Shown: positions 42,919-52,422 of the stretch, in pieces | How positions within the stretch are numbered: the stretch's first letter is position 1 | How the letters are laid out: each line of letters opens with the position of its first letter | DNA from: CAVWZH01 sp963765285 | Lineage (GTDB): Bacteria; Acidobacteriota; Terriglobia; Terriglobales; Acidobacteriaceae | Reading direction: 5' to 3' | DNA length: 64,000 bases | Assembly (NCBI GenBank): GCA_963765285.1 | Contig: CAVXVR010000003.1 | Span: forward strand, 558,001-622,000 | Translations under genes and position numbers: made by a program | The notes under the pieces: generated by a model | What the model was told of the DNA's origin: nothing | Database searches by the model: none | Seen by the model: only the letters and a program-made list of their open reading frames with translations

Positions 42919-45424
42919 ATGCGCAAAATCGGATTCCTAACCGCTCTTGTTTTGACCTTTTCTGTTTCTCTTCTTTCCCAGAGCAGCCCTTCCCCCAGCG
43001 ACGTGGAAAAGCGCATTGACTCCATCCTGCGCCAGATGACGCTGGAGGAAAAAATCGACTACATCGGCGGGCTCAACGATTTCTACATCCGCCCCATGCC
43101 CAAGCTCGGCCTCCCTGCCCTGAAAATGGCGGACGGCCCAGTCGGCATACGCAACTACGGCCCATCCACCGCGCTGGCGGGCGGCATTGGCCTGGCGGCC
43201 ACTTGGGATCCGACCCTCGCCCAGCGCGTCGGCAAGGTGCTCGGTGAAGATGCCCGCGCCCGCGGCGTCCACTTTCTGCTCGGTCCGGGCGTAAATATCT
43301 ATCGGGCGCCGATGAACGGCCGTAACTTCGAATATTTCGGCGAAGATCCCTTTCTTTCTTCGCGCATCGCTGTCGGTTACGTCGAGGGCGTGCAATCGGA
43401 ACGCGTCTGCGCCACCATCAAGCACTTCATGGGCAACAACTCTGAATACGACCGCCACAACGTCGACTCCATCATCGACGAGCGCACCATGCGCGAAATT
43501 TATTTGCCTACGTTCGAAGCTGCCGTCAAAGAAGCGCATGTGTGCTCCATCATGGATTCCTACAACCTGACTAACGGTGAACACCTCACCCAGAACAGTT
43601 ACCTCAACAACGAGGTGGCCAAGAAGGATTGGGGATTCGACGGCATCATGATGTCAGACTGGAACGCCACCTACGACGGCGTGGCCGCGGCAAACGGCGG
43701 CCTCGACCTGGAAATGCCCTCCGGCAAGTTCATGAACCGTGAAACCCTGTTGCCCGCCATCAAAGCCGGGAAAGTAAGCGAGGCCACCATCGACGAGCAT
43801 GTCCGCCGCATCCTGCGGAAGGCGCGCCCAGTTTGGCTGGCTCGAAAGCGGTTACGATCAGACTGATCTTTCCGTTCCCTGTACAACCCGGAGGGCCGGA
43901 CAGTTTCACTTGCAGGTAGCGCGTGCCGGCACCGTCCTGCTGAAGAACGAAGGCAATTTGCTTCCCCTGGATAAAGCCAAAATCAAGACTCTCGCTATCA
44001 TCGGACCGGGCGCATATCCGGCTTCGCCCGTCGGCGGCGGCAGCGCGCAGGTCCGTCCCTTTAACTCGGTAAGCAATCTCGAAGGCCTGGCCAGTTATCT
44101 GGGCGACACAGCGAAAGTCACCTACAGTCCCGGGATCGGTTCGCTTTCCCAAATGGCGGACTCAACTTCATTCGTTACGGCTGCCCTGAACGGGCAGCCG
44201 GGGCTGAAAGCGGAATATTTCAGTTCTCTCGACCTGAGTGGCCCGGTTTGCGACACCCGGACCGAAAAGCATTTGAACTTCGGGATGGACCACCCCCTTG
44301 GCCACCACTTCCACTCTGCCCGCTGGACCGGCTACTTCGTGGCGCAGAGTGCCGGCGCGTATCACGTTTTCTTGCAGAGCCTCGGCGAAGAAGGCGGCGA
44401 CCGACTCTTCCTTGATGACAAGCTGGTATTCGATGAATGGAAGATCTACAAAGCTCTGCTGGATGACCAGGTCCTCGATTTGAGCGCAGGACCCCACACC
44501 ATCCGCGTCGAAGCCTACCGCAAAGATAATTGGAATGGCCCCGGCTTGCGTCTCGGCATTGTGAGCACCTCGGTCATGGTTCTTCCCGAAGCGCTCACCC
44601 TGGCGGCCAAGGCCGACGCGGTCGTGGTCCCAGTCGGCTTCGATCCCTATATTGAAAGCGAAGGCGCTGACCGTTCGTTCCACTTGCCGCCCGGCCAGGA
44701 CGAATTGATTCAGGCCATGCTCGCGGCCAACAAGAATGTCATCGTAGTAGTAACGGCCGGCGGCGCAGTCGACATGAATGCCTGGGTGGACCAGACTCCC
44801 GCTTTATTACAAGGCTGGTATTCCGGGCAAGAAGGCGGCACTGCATTGGCTCAACTACTTTTCGGTGACTACAGTCCCTCGGGCCGATTGCCCATCACCT
44901 TTGATCGCCGGCTGGAAGACAATGCCAGCTTCCGCACCTACTATTATCCCAGCGAGAACGACAAGAAAGTGAAATACAGCGAGGGAATTTTTCTCGGCTA
45001 CCGCTACTACGACAAAGCCGGGAACAAGCCGCTGTTCCCTTTCGGCTTTGGGCTCACCTATACCAGTTTTACTTACCAGAATCTCGCGATTTCTCCGGCT
45101 ACGTTCACGGGTGACCAGCCAGTAACGGTCAGCTTCGACATCACGAATACAGGCAAGTGGAAAGCAGCCGAAGTCGCGCAGGTTTACGTGGGCGACAAGC
45201 ATGCCAGCGTGCCGCGCCCGGTGAAGGAACTGAAAGGCTTTGCCAAGGTGGATTTGAATCCGGGCGAAACCCGGCACGTGTCGGTGACGCTGAATCGCCA
45301 CAGCTTTTCGTATTACGACGTCAAGAACCGGCGTTGGGCTGCAGATCCGGGCGATTTCGACATCTACGTCGGTCGCTCCGCCGCGCAAATCGAACTAACC
45401 GGAAAGTTAGCGCTGACCAAATGA
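42919..45424 (+). pseudogene. Glycoside hydrolase family 3 beta-glycosidase (PA14 type) disrupted by frameshifts
   Basis: The first frame, from ATG 42919 (GGGAGAA upstream), has a signal peptide and the GH3 N-domain: RQMTLEEKIDYIGG, MADGPVGIRNYGP, GPGVNIYRAPMNGRNFEYFG, CATIKHFMGNN and the nucleophile Asp in GIMMSDWNATYDG. Near 43821-43829 one extra base moves the frame so that QFGWLESGYDQTDLSVP continues. A missing base at the CCC run 43877-43879 and an extra base near 43907-43913 then leave a short mistranslated patch where LYNPEGRTVSL is expected. The rest is intact: VLLKNEGNLLPLDK, a PA14-like insert (GYFVAQSAGAYHVFLQSLGE), FGFGLTYTSFTY and a fibronectin-type C-terminus. Corrected, it is a ~830-residue beta-glucosidase/xylosidase acting after the receptor's ligand is processed. 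Confidence 0.86.
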
Positions 45425-45446
45425 TGTAGGCGCGGGCCTCGATGAA

Positions 45447-45470
45447 GGCGCGAGCGTCCTCGCTCGCGCC
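45447..45470 (+). terminator. Strong GC hairpin downstream of the GH3 gene
   Basis: GGCGCGAGCG (45447-45456) pairs perfectly with CGCTCGCGCC (45461-45470) around TCCT, 22 bases after the GH3 stop. There is no T-run, so it is either a non-canonical terminator, an mRNA 3'-end stabiliser or a copy of a dispersed palindrome. Confidence 0.5.
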
Positions 45471-45626
45471 GGCCCGGCCGCTCACGTCCAAGCCCCTGGC
45501 CCTTCGACAATAGTTTTGATCCGAGCAACGCAAATTATGCATTGGACTGTTCCTGGAAGGACCCTTATTTTAGGATGATCGTCGGGCCGTCAGGGTTTCT
45601 TGGCGGAGTCGACAAGAGGAGGCAAT

Positions 45627-45929
45627 ATGAAATCCGAACGACGTTCCTTCCCTCGTTCGGCTCGGGCCAGCGCCGCAAGGAAACTGCCAGCGAGTGCCCT
45701 GGATCTGGAGAAGCTGTTGCACTTTTCCCGGCAGTTGTATGCTCACGCTCTCACCTTGCAAGAGGTAATACGGAGCGAAGGGGAAGTGGCATATGAGGTT
45801 TTGAGACCCAAGTATGACCGGCAAGCGGCTCAGCAATTCGAAATCTTCTACCACACTCTAAAGCGGCCCTCGGGGCTTCGCAAACGTGGCACCGGACTTC
45901 GGAAGCGTCGTCTGGATCAGGCTGGCTAG
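45627..45929 (+). CDS. Small basic hypothetical protein
   Basis: A 100-residue protein from ATG 45627, with a strong AGGAGG seven bases upstream. It is Arg/Lys-rich at both ends (KSERRSFPRSARASAARK; LRKRGTGLRKRRLDQ), with a central amphipathic helix (LDLEKLLHFSRQLYAHALTL). No cysteine pair or membrane segment is present. I recognise no family; the charge suggests nucleic-acid or ribosome association, which is speculation. Its last four bases overlap the 3' end of the convergent oxidoreductase gene. Confidence 0.65.
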   Translation: MKSERRSFPRSARASAARKLPASALDLEKLLHFSRQLYAHALTLQEVIRSEGEVAYEVLRPKYDRQAAQQFEIFYHTLKRPSGLRKRGTGLRKRRLDQAG

Positions 45930-47014
45930 CCCACTTCTACCCAGTTTCGCGACGCAGCCGACCGCTCCACCGCATCCAGCACGCGCTGCACTGCGACCGC
46001 ATCCTCGAAATCGGGGTGAAACGCCTTCCCGCTCGCCAACCCCTCCAGAAAATCCCCCAAAGTCGCGATAAAGGTGTGCTCGTAACCGATGATGTGCCCC
46101 GGCTTCCAGAAATTGTCGGCATAGGGCTGGTTCGGGCCGGTGACCATGAGCTTCCGGCTCGCCCGCAAATTGGGTGCTTCTGTCATGTCGTTGAACTCGA
46201 GCGAATTCATGTCCTCTAGATTAAAGCTCAGCATGCCTTTCGACCCGTTAATCTCAAAGCTATTCCGGTTGCGGCAGCCAATGCCGAAGCGCGTCGCCTC
46301 AAATGTACCGATGCTGCCGTTCGCAAACCGCGCCAGAAACATCACCGCATCATCTACTTCGCGGCCGGGGAAAAACGTGTGGGTCAAAGCCGTCAAGTCG
46401 GTGATGGGCCCGTTCAGATATAACGCCTCATCCACCGAGTGCGACATCAGGTCTCCCGTTGCGCCTGAACCCGCATCGCCGCGCTGGTAGCGCCATCCCG
46501 AAGCCTTGGCCGGATCATTTCCCGACTGATTCAGATACAACGCACGGTAGTGAAACGTCTGGCCGATTCGGCCCTCCTCGATCAACTGCTTGGCAAAGGC
46601 CACAGCCGGAACGCGCCGGTAGTTAAACCAAACCATGTTAGGGACGTTGCGTACTGCCTTTGCCATCGTCTCGGCCTCTGCGAGCGAGACGGCCAAAGGC
46701 TTCTCGCAAAGCACCATTTTCCCTGCTTCGGCTGCCGCGATGGCAATGGGCGCATGCAGCGCGTTAGGCACGGCGATATCGACTGCATCAATGTCTTTTC
46801 GGCCGACGACTTTCCGCCAGTCCGTTTCCGTCTCCTCCCATCCCCACTGCGAAGCCATGGCATCAAGTTTCGCGCGATCACGGCCACAGACCACTTTCAA
46901 GTGAATGTCATAGGGAATCTTGAAAAAATATCCGGTCTGATGAAACGCGTTGGAATGCGCTTTGGCAATGAAACCCGTACCAATCATGGCGATATTAAGA
47001 ATCTTTTTTGTCAT
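45926..47014 (-). CDS. Gfo/Idh/MocA-family NAD(P)-dependent oxidoreductase
   Basis: About 362 residues from ATG 47014. The N-terminal Rossmann fold carries IAMIGTGFIAKAHSNAF, then DAVDIAVPNALHAPIAIAA and the family motif MVLCEKPLAVSLAEAE with the catalytic-site Lys. The C-terminal alpha/beta domain includes WFNYRRVPAVAFAKQLI, GATGDLMSHSVDEALYL (with the His used in catalysis), RFANGSIGTFEATRFG and YEHTFIATLGDFLEGLASG. Members oxidise or epimerise sugars and inositols with bound NAD(P). It may act on the sugar handled by the neighbouring receptor and GH3 genes, though it is convergent with them. Confidence 0.93.
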   Translation of the reverse strand: MTKKILNIAMIGTGFIAKAHSNAFHQTGYFFKIPYDIHLKVVCGRDRAKLDAMASQWGWEETETDWRKVVGRKDIDAVDIAVPNALHAPIAIAAAEAGKMVLCEKPLAVSLAEAETMAKAVRNVPNMVWFNYRRVPAVAFAKQLIEEGRIGQTFHYRALYLNQSGNDPAKASGWRYQRGDAGSGATGDLMSHSVDEALYLNGPITDLTALTHTFFPGREVDDAVMFLARFANGSIGTFEATRFGIGCRNRNSFEINGSKGMLSFNLEDMNSLEFNDMTEAPNLRASRKLMVTGPNQPYADNFWKPGHIIGYEHTFIATLGDFLEGLASGKAFHPDFEDAVAVQRVLDAVERSAASRNWVEVG

Positions 47015-47150
47015 TTGTAGAGGTCTCGGAGTGGGCATTGTACGACGAGCGCCGCGCAGATGTCGCGTGCCGGTGTAGGAAGACAAAACCTCTAGGGTCG
47101 TCCTTAGTTGTACTTAGTGTCCTTCGTGGTTGATGAATTTGCGTCGCTAG

Positions 47151-48389
47151 CTAACGGACGGCAAGCTGCACCGGCTCCTCGATCTGTTCCGTCTCAACGG
47201 GTGCCGGCAAATCCAGCGGGCAGTTTGGCGAAAGCCAGGCCAGCTTTCTTTCAATAATGCTCTGCGAGTATTTCGCCAGGTAGTGAACAATCGTTTCCAC
47301 GCGAATCTTGATGCTGCCGCTCGGCTTGGTGGAATCCAGGTCGCCGAACTTAAAGAAGAGGGTGCCGGTGGCTTCGACGATTTTCTGTGTTGGAGTGTAA
47401 GTGGGCTGGTCCATCCCGCACTCATAGCTCGAAAGCCGCACCACACAGGTGATCCAGGGACAGCGCGTCGCCACTTTCGCTCCCCACATGATTTCGTTGG
47501 TATTGCTGCTGTAAGAAGACGTCCAAACATCAGAAATGTCGAACGGACTCTTGATGCGGCCCTCACGAAGGTCTCGTTCAAACAGCCAGTTCATCAAATC
47601 TTCATCCCCAGGAAGATACTGCAACCAGAGAATCGGATATCCATGCGCCTGCAGTTCGCCTTCGATTTCATGGCCGATGCCAGTGTCCATGTGATACGGA
47701 CGCGCCAGCACGAGAATACAGGGCTTCTGATTTTTCGCGCACCAGTTCAAAATTTCCCGGCTCTGTGCCCGGGCCTTCGCGGTAAAGTTATCCAGCGCCA
47801 CAAATCCAGCTTGCACCGCTCGTTCCGTCTCTTCCAGGTCCAGATCAAAGGTGTCTTTCAGCGCAAGCTGCAACTGCTCAGTCACCATGTGGCGATCGCC
47901 CAGGCTCACAAACGGCGAAGCATAGACGATCCCGTTGTCGCCGAAAACGTCCCCTTCTTTGAGAAATCCGGACTTGATATTTTCCGGCCCAGCCATCACG
48001 CGGGTGCACGTAACCGTGTCCACGACATGGCCGTGCAGCACTGAGGGCAACGAATGAATCATCGGGCTGAGCAGAATGTTGATCTTCTTTTTCTGCCCGA
48101 ACACCAGCTCACCATAGTGCCCGCTCATGCACTTTACCGGATAGCAGCAATCCACCGTTCCGCGGCCTTTACCGAACTCCCGGCCCTGCTCTTCAGAAGT
48201 ATCGGAACTCCAGACGATATTTTCCGGAGCGACCCCCAGCGATTTCAGAAATCCAACCCAGAACTGATGCGTGGTCCAGATGTTTAACACTTTCGGAATT
48301 CCCACGCGAAGCTGCGAACGGTCTTTGATCCGCGGAGGGGCAGAAGGCTTCTTCTTGTTGCTGATCCAGTTGGAAATCGAAACTAACAT
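47151..48389 (-). CDS. DUF2229-type protein of the 2-hydroxyacyl-CoA dehydratase activase complex family
   Basis: A 412-residue cytoplasmic protein. Its N-terminal half matches the DUF2229 pattern: LRVGIPKVLNIWTTHQFWV, then GFLKSLGVAPENIVWS, a Cys cluster TVDCCYPVKCMSGH, LSPMIHSLPSVL and VDTVTCTRVMAG. Later Cys positions are LNWCAKNQKPCILVLARPYH and LSSYECGMDQPTYTP. In many bacteria this domain is fused behind two ASKHA activase domains in one ~1400-residue protein; here it is a separate gene, 23 bases downstream of the activase. The cysteines suggest an Fe-S cluster. The reaction is unknown. Confidence 0.82.
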   Translation of the reverse strand: MLVSISNWISNKKKPSAPPRIKDRSQLRVGIPKVLNIWTTHQFWVGFLKSLGVAPENIVWSSDTSEEQGREFGKGRGTVDCCYPVKCMSGHYGELVFGQKKKINILLSPMIHSLPSVLHGHVVDTVTCTRVMAGPENIKSGFLKEGDVFGDNGIVYASPFVSLGDRHMVTEQLQLALKDTFDLDLEETERAVQAGFVALDNFTAKARAQSREILNWCAKNQKPCILVLARPYHMDTGIGHEIEGELQAHGYPILWLQYLPGDEDLMNWLFERDLREGRIKSPFDISDVWTSSYSSNTNEIMWGAKVATRCPWITCVVRLSSYECGMDQPTYTPTQKIVEATGTLFFKFGDLDSTKPSGSIKIRVETIVHYLAKYSQSIIERKLAWLSPNCPLDLPAPVETEQIEEPVQLAVR

Positions 48390-48412
48390 TCCTCTGCCTC
48401 CACGCTGAGCTC

Positions 48413-50764
48413 CTACGCGCCAACCCTGCGAAATCCTTCGGTCCGAACCAGATCGGCCACATTGGGGAAAGCGCCCTTGGTCTTCTCAATTCCCGCCTTG
48501 ATGACCTTCATTTCGTTGAGGTCTTCGACCAGGCCCTTGGGGCACGAGTTGTTCACAATCACCCGTTCCCATCCTTGTTCCAGTGACACCTTGCTCCACG
48601 TCCGTCCTTTGCCGCCCAGCAGCTTCACATCAATGAAGCTGCGTTGGCAGTTCACCGGGCACCAATGGCAGACCGTGTCGACGGAAGTCGCGGTCTTATA
48701 GGTCAGATTCTCCACTTCATCGAATCCGCGAAAGTGCGTGCGTTCGCCGGTATCTTCCGACCAATCCAGCGCAACCAGTGCCGCACCGATCGCCCCAGCT
48801 TCACCCGAGTACGGATGCACTACAACTTCCGCGTCTGGAACTTTCCCTACAATGAAATCGACCTGAGTCTTCACCACCGCAAGATTCTTGTGCGTCCCGC
48901 CTTGCAGGATGAATTTCTTGCCCACTTGGCGCAGGTTATTCAACCCGCCGGCGTAAATCCACACGTTGAGCGGCAAAATCGCGCACAGCCCGGCCAGAAT
49001 TTCATCCGCCTGCCAGCCTTTGCGCTGCTGGTTGACGATATCGCTTTGCAAAAACACTCCGCATCCCATAGAAAGCTGCGGCATGGATTGCGCCCGAAAA
49101 GCGCCATCCGCCATATCCTTCATGGGAATGTTGAAACGTTCCGCAACACCCTGCAGAAACGCGCCGTTGCCCGACGAGCATTGCGAATTCAGGCGGAAGT
49201 CGGTAACTGCGCCATTATTCAGCAGCATGATCTTGACGTCGACTCCGCCGACGTCGCAAATGCAATCGGCGTCGGGGAAATAATGCAAACCGGCGCTGGC
49301 ATGGGCGATGGTTTCAACCACCGGACAATCCGCGCCCAGAATGTCTTTCAGCAGATCTTTTCCGTAGCCGGTAATCCCCAGCCCGAGAATTTCTCCGTCT
49401 CCGATGGCCTCGCGAATCTGCCTGAATAATGCTTTCGCATCTTCGATCGGATTCCCTTTGCTGAGCGCATAGCAGGAAAACAGCAGATCTTTTTGCGGCG
49501 AAAGGCAAACGGCTTTGGCGGTGGTCGATCCAAAGTCGCAGCCTACTGACACAGGCCCCAGACCGCTAGCTTTCTCCACACTCACAACGGGAGCTGCACT
49601 GTGATGTCCGTTGCCATTTCCATTCTTGCCGTTCCCGTTGCCATTGCTCTTGCCGTTTCCGTTACTATGCCCGTTGCCATTTTCTCCGTAGCGCGCTCTG
49701 AACGTCTGCAACTCTTCCAGGTCTTTCCACAAGCCGCCACGTCCCGCTTTCTTTTTCTCTTCGTGCTGGCCTTCGTCGATCCACCAGCGCAGTTTCTTGA
49801 TTCCCTGATAAACCCCAACCGACGCCGATTCCCGCCGCGCCACTTCAATGCAGCCCTGCGCCGCATAATAAAGAGCGTCGGTCGGGACCTGAATCAGCGA
49901 AGCCGGATCCTTGCCTTCCGGCATTTCGACTTTGCGTTCTTTCCACAGCTTGGTCAAATGGTGCCGCCAGGCTTCCTGCAGGCCTGTGAAGAAAAGATTC
50001 GGTCCGCCCAGCAACAGAATTTCAGGAACCGGAGTGTTGCCGCGAGTAAGCGTCGCCAGGTTCTGATAGACCACCGCCTCAAACAACGAAGCGATGATTT
50101 CCGGCACCGTCACTCCCGCCTTCAGCAGAGTGTTGGCGTCGGCCTCGGCGAAAATGCCGCACTTGCTGCTGATCTTGTGCAGCGTGAATCCGGTGTAGCG
50201 CATTTTGGAGAGCTGCTCGGTCGGTATCTCCAGTTTGCGCGCGGTTTTCTCGATAAACGTTCCCGTGCCGCCCGAGCACGCACTTTGCATCAGCACCTGC
50301 TTGCTCTTGCTCGGCCCGTTGCCGCTGAAGAAGATTGTCTTCATGTCCTCGCCGCCGATTTCGCTGACGAATCGGACAGCGGGATGCAGCTTCTCAACCG
50401 AAGCGGCCACGGCAACCACTTCCTGAACCAGTTTCCCGCCCACCAGAGGCGCGATCAGCCCAGCGCCCGAACCGGTAAAGAAGATTCGGTCCTTCTCCGG
50501 AGCCAGGCCGTGCTCGCTCTCCAGGCGGGTCAGAAACTCCAGCACTTTTTCCGCCTGCTTGGTGTTGTGGCGTTCATAGGCCTGCGCGATGAGATCGCCC
50601 TTGCCAGAAGCGAGCACGTACTTGCAGGTTGTGCTGCCCACGTCGATCCCGCAGAATTTCGCGGAACCGTCGTGCGGAGCTTCGGAAACTGCCGGAGCAG
50701 CCACCGACTGTATCGTCACAGGCAGGCCATCCGGCCCGGACTGGATCTGCACCAAACTGGCCAT
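48413..50764 (-). CDS. Two-domain BcrAD/BadFG-type ASKHA ATPase (dehydratase activase-like)
   Basis: A 783-residue protein with two activase domains. The first starts KFCGIDVGSTTCKYVLASG and includes FFTGSGAGLIAPLVGGK and the Cys motif MQSACSGGTGTFIEKTARKL. The second starts VGCDFGSTTAKAVCLSPQ and contains ITGYGKDLL, CDVGGVDVKIMLLNNG, LNSQCSSGNGAFLQGVAERF and YSGEAGAIGAAL. In known activases the cysteine in each such motif binds one [4Fe-4S] cluster between subunits; here both could come from one chain. The domains are joined by an Asn/Gly-repeat linker around residues 365-395 (NGNGKSNGNGNGKNGNGNG). A Cys-rich tail (VCHWCPVNCQRS) follows. ATP hydrolysis would drive low-potential electron transfer to a partner, presumably the two neighbouring gene products. 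Confidence 0.88.
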   Translation of the reverse strand: MASLVQIQSGPDGLPVTIQSVAAPAVSEAPHDGSAKFCGIDVGSTTCKYVLASGKGDLIAQAYERHNTKQAEKVLEFLTRLESEHGLAPEKDRIFFTGSGAGLIAPLVGGKLVQEVVAVAASVEKLHPAVRFVSEIGGEDMKTIFFSGNGPSKSKQVLMQSACSGGTGTFIEKTARKLEIPTEQLSKMRYTGFTLHKISSKCGIFAEADANTLLKAGVTVPEIIASLFEAVVYQNLATLTRGNTPVPEILLLGGPNLFFTGLQEAWRHHLTKLWKERKVEMPEGKDPASLIQVPTDALYYAAQGCIEVARRESASVGVYQGIKKLRWWIDEGQHEEKKKAGRGGLWKDLEELQTFRARYGENGNGHSNGNGKSNGNGNGKNGNGNGHHSAAPVVSVEKASGLGPVSVGCDFGSTTAKAVCLSPQKDLLFSCYALSKGNPIEDAKALFRQIREAIGDGEILGLGITGYGKDLLKDILGADCPVVETIAHASAGLHYFPDADCICDVGGVDVKIMLLNNGAVTDFRLNSQCSSGNGAFLQGVAERFNIPMKDMADGAFRAQSMPQLSMGCGVFLQSDIVNQQRKGWQADEILAGLCAILPLNVWIYAGGLNNLRQVGKKFILQGGTHKNLAVVKTQVDFIVGKVPDAEVVVHPYSGEAGAIGAALVALDWSEDTGERTHFRGFDEVENLTYKTATSVDTVCHWCPVNCQRSFIDVKLLGGKGRTWSKVSLEQGWERVIVNNSCPKGLVEDLNEMKVIKAGIEKTKGAFPNVADLVRTEGFRRVGA

Positions 50765-50808
50765 AGTGGTATACGCCTCGTTTCGGTTTAGAGTCGTTCC
50801 TACTCTGA

Positions 50809-52371
50809 TCAGGCTTTCGCCAGACCGCAGTTTTTCGCCAGATGGTGCACGTAGTTCGTAGCCTTGCCGGCGTGGCCCATGTGCGGCACGCGATAGGTTG
50901 CGCGACGAACTTCGGGATGTTGCGCCTCATAAGCCCGAATCGCTTCCATCGTCAGCCCAGTTTCAGTGAGCGCCTCTTCAAACTCAGCCTGCGCCCGCTT
51001 CTTGGCCTCGGTGAGAATCATCTGGCAACGGGACAGCGCGTGCACTTCGGCGTCTCCCTTCACTTCGATCGGGGCGTAGAGCAAGTCCGGATATTTTCCT
51101 GTGACGTTGGCCATCGAGCCAACCGACATGGTGTTGGGCATGCAGGAGTAAGGTGAAAGCTCGCAGATCATGTGCGCTTTCTTGTGGTGGTAGGCAAGCA
51201 GCGCCTTGCCGATCAGCATGTGTCCTTCGCCGCCACGCAGTTCGAAGTGATAGAACGGCTCCGCCAAACGCAGAAGCTCCAACTGATCCGGAAGTTCGTT
51301 CGGCAAATTCGCCAAAGCTTTGCGGAAGCGGTTGTATGTCCCGCGATAAATGCGCTCCAGCCCGTTCAACATCATTTCCTGAGCCCGCGGATGCTTCTGC
51401 GTCCCGTGCCTGTGCTCCAGCTTGCGAATCGTCGGATGCATCAGGTAATGCAGCCACACCGCGACCGGCGGCGGCACTACTTCGCCTTCTTCCATCTCCA
51501 GCCAGCGCTTGATGTTGTAGTTGCCGTCGCCTTCGTGGGTCTGTAACCAGAACTCGCCCGTCACTTTTACTTTCGCCTTCACGCGCAGGTGATCCACTTC
51601 AATCGTGTCCCACTTCTTGCGGACTTCCTTGAGCGCGCTGGTGAAATAGTTACTTGCCAAATGCCAGGCCAGCGCCCCCAGTTTTTCGCCGCGGTCCGGG
51701 CGTTCCAGGAAAACCTGATACATGTACTCGATGCACTCTTTCAGCACCGCGTCGGTCTGCCCGGGATTAACTTCATACGGACGGGTCATATATTCGAGAT
51801 CGGTGATGACATCGCCGCACAGAATTGACCAGATGATGCCGAGGCTCAGCGGCATGTTGATATTCAATCCGCCGCCGCCGCTTTCACCCTGATCCAGTTC
51901 ATCCTGCGCCAGCAGGAATAGCCGGAAGTCGCGCAGCCCGAGGCCGTCGAGGGCCATCGAGTACGACTCGTGGTACTGGCCAAAGCGGCACGGCCCGCAA
52001 GCGCCCGCAGTGAGGTAAACGTATTTGCTGTTGACCTCGTCTTTGCCGTGCTCCGCGACTTCTTTCTTCAGGAAATTCACCAGGCTTCCCGTGGTGAAAA
52101 TCGTGGGACAGCACGCCCCAACGTCGATCAGTTCCTTACCCGCATCCAGATCTTCGCGGGCAATGTTGGGCAGAGGCTCGCAGTTGTATTTCATGTTATG
52201 CAGCGCCCCTTGCACCAGCCGCTCATGCTTCCAGGTCAAGCCGCCGAAGAGAATGGTGACCTTCTCACGCTCTTCGCGGGTAAACGGCCGCGGCTTGTAC
52301 GCCGTGTAGTGGCTAACCGGAGGCGCCTGCGGCGCCGGTGTCAATTGCGTGATCTGCGTCAACTGTCCCAT
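50809..52371 (-). CDS. COG3581-type partner of the activase-like complex
   Basis: A 520-residue protein, first in the three-gene set. It contains IDVGACCPTIFTTGSLVNF, the diagnostic YLTAGACGPCRFGQYHESY with two Cys, GLGLRDFRLFLLAQDEL, and late CELSPYSCMPNTMSVGSM, all resembling the C-terminal portion of large activase-related proteins. Relatives of the 2-hydroxyacyl-CoA dehydratase alpha/beta fold bind [4Fe-4S] or double-cubane clusters through such cysteines. Whether this one is a dehydratase, a double-cubane reductase or something else cannot be told. The gap to the activase gene is 44 bases. Confidence 0.82.
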   Translation of the reverse strand: MGQLTQITQLTPAPQAPPVSHYTAYKPRPFTREEREKVTILFGGLTWKHERLVQGALHNMKYNCEPLPNIAREDLDAGKELIDVGACCPTIFTTGSLVNFLKKEVAEHGKDEVNSKYVYLTAGACGPCRFGQYHESYSMALDGLGLRDFRLFLLAQDELDQGESGGGGLNINMPLSLGIIWSILCGDVITDLEYMTRPYEVNPGQTDAVLKECIEYMYQVFLERPDRGEKLGALAWHLASNYFTSALKEVRKKWDTIEVDHLRVKAKVKVTGEFWLQTHEGDGNYNIKRWLEMEEGEVVPPPVAVWLHYLMHPTIRKLEHRHGTQKHPRAQEMMLNGLERIYRGTYNRFRKALANLPNELPDQLELLRLAEPFYHFELRGGEGHMLIGKALLAYHHKKAHMICELSPYSCMPNTMSVGSMANVTGKYPDLLYAPIEVKGDAEVHALSRCQMILTEAKKRAQAEFEEALTETGLTMEAIRAYEAQHPEVRRATYRVPHMGHAGKATNYVHHLAKNCGLAKA

Positions 52372-52422
52372 CTCTTCCTCCTCGTGCGGCGAAAGTCTCA
52401 GTAAAGCAGGGGCCTGATGCTT

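Noticed and set aside
47098..47143. Degenerate repeat-like tract (CTTAGTTGTACTTAGTGTCCTTCGTGGTT) upstream of the DUF2229 gene end
   Set aside because: It resembles low-complexity tracts common in intergenic DNA of many bacteria; no second copy in the window matches well enough to call a repeat family.
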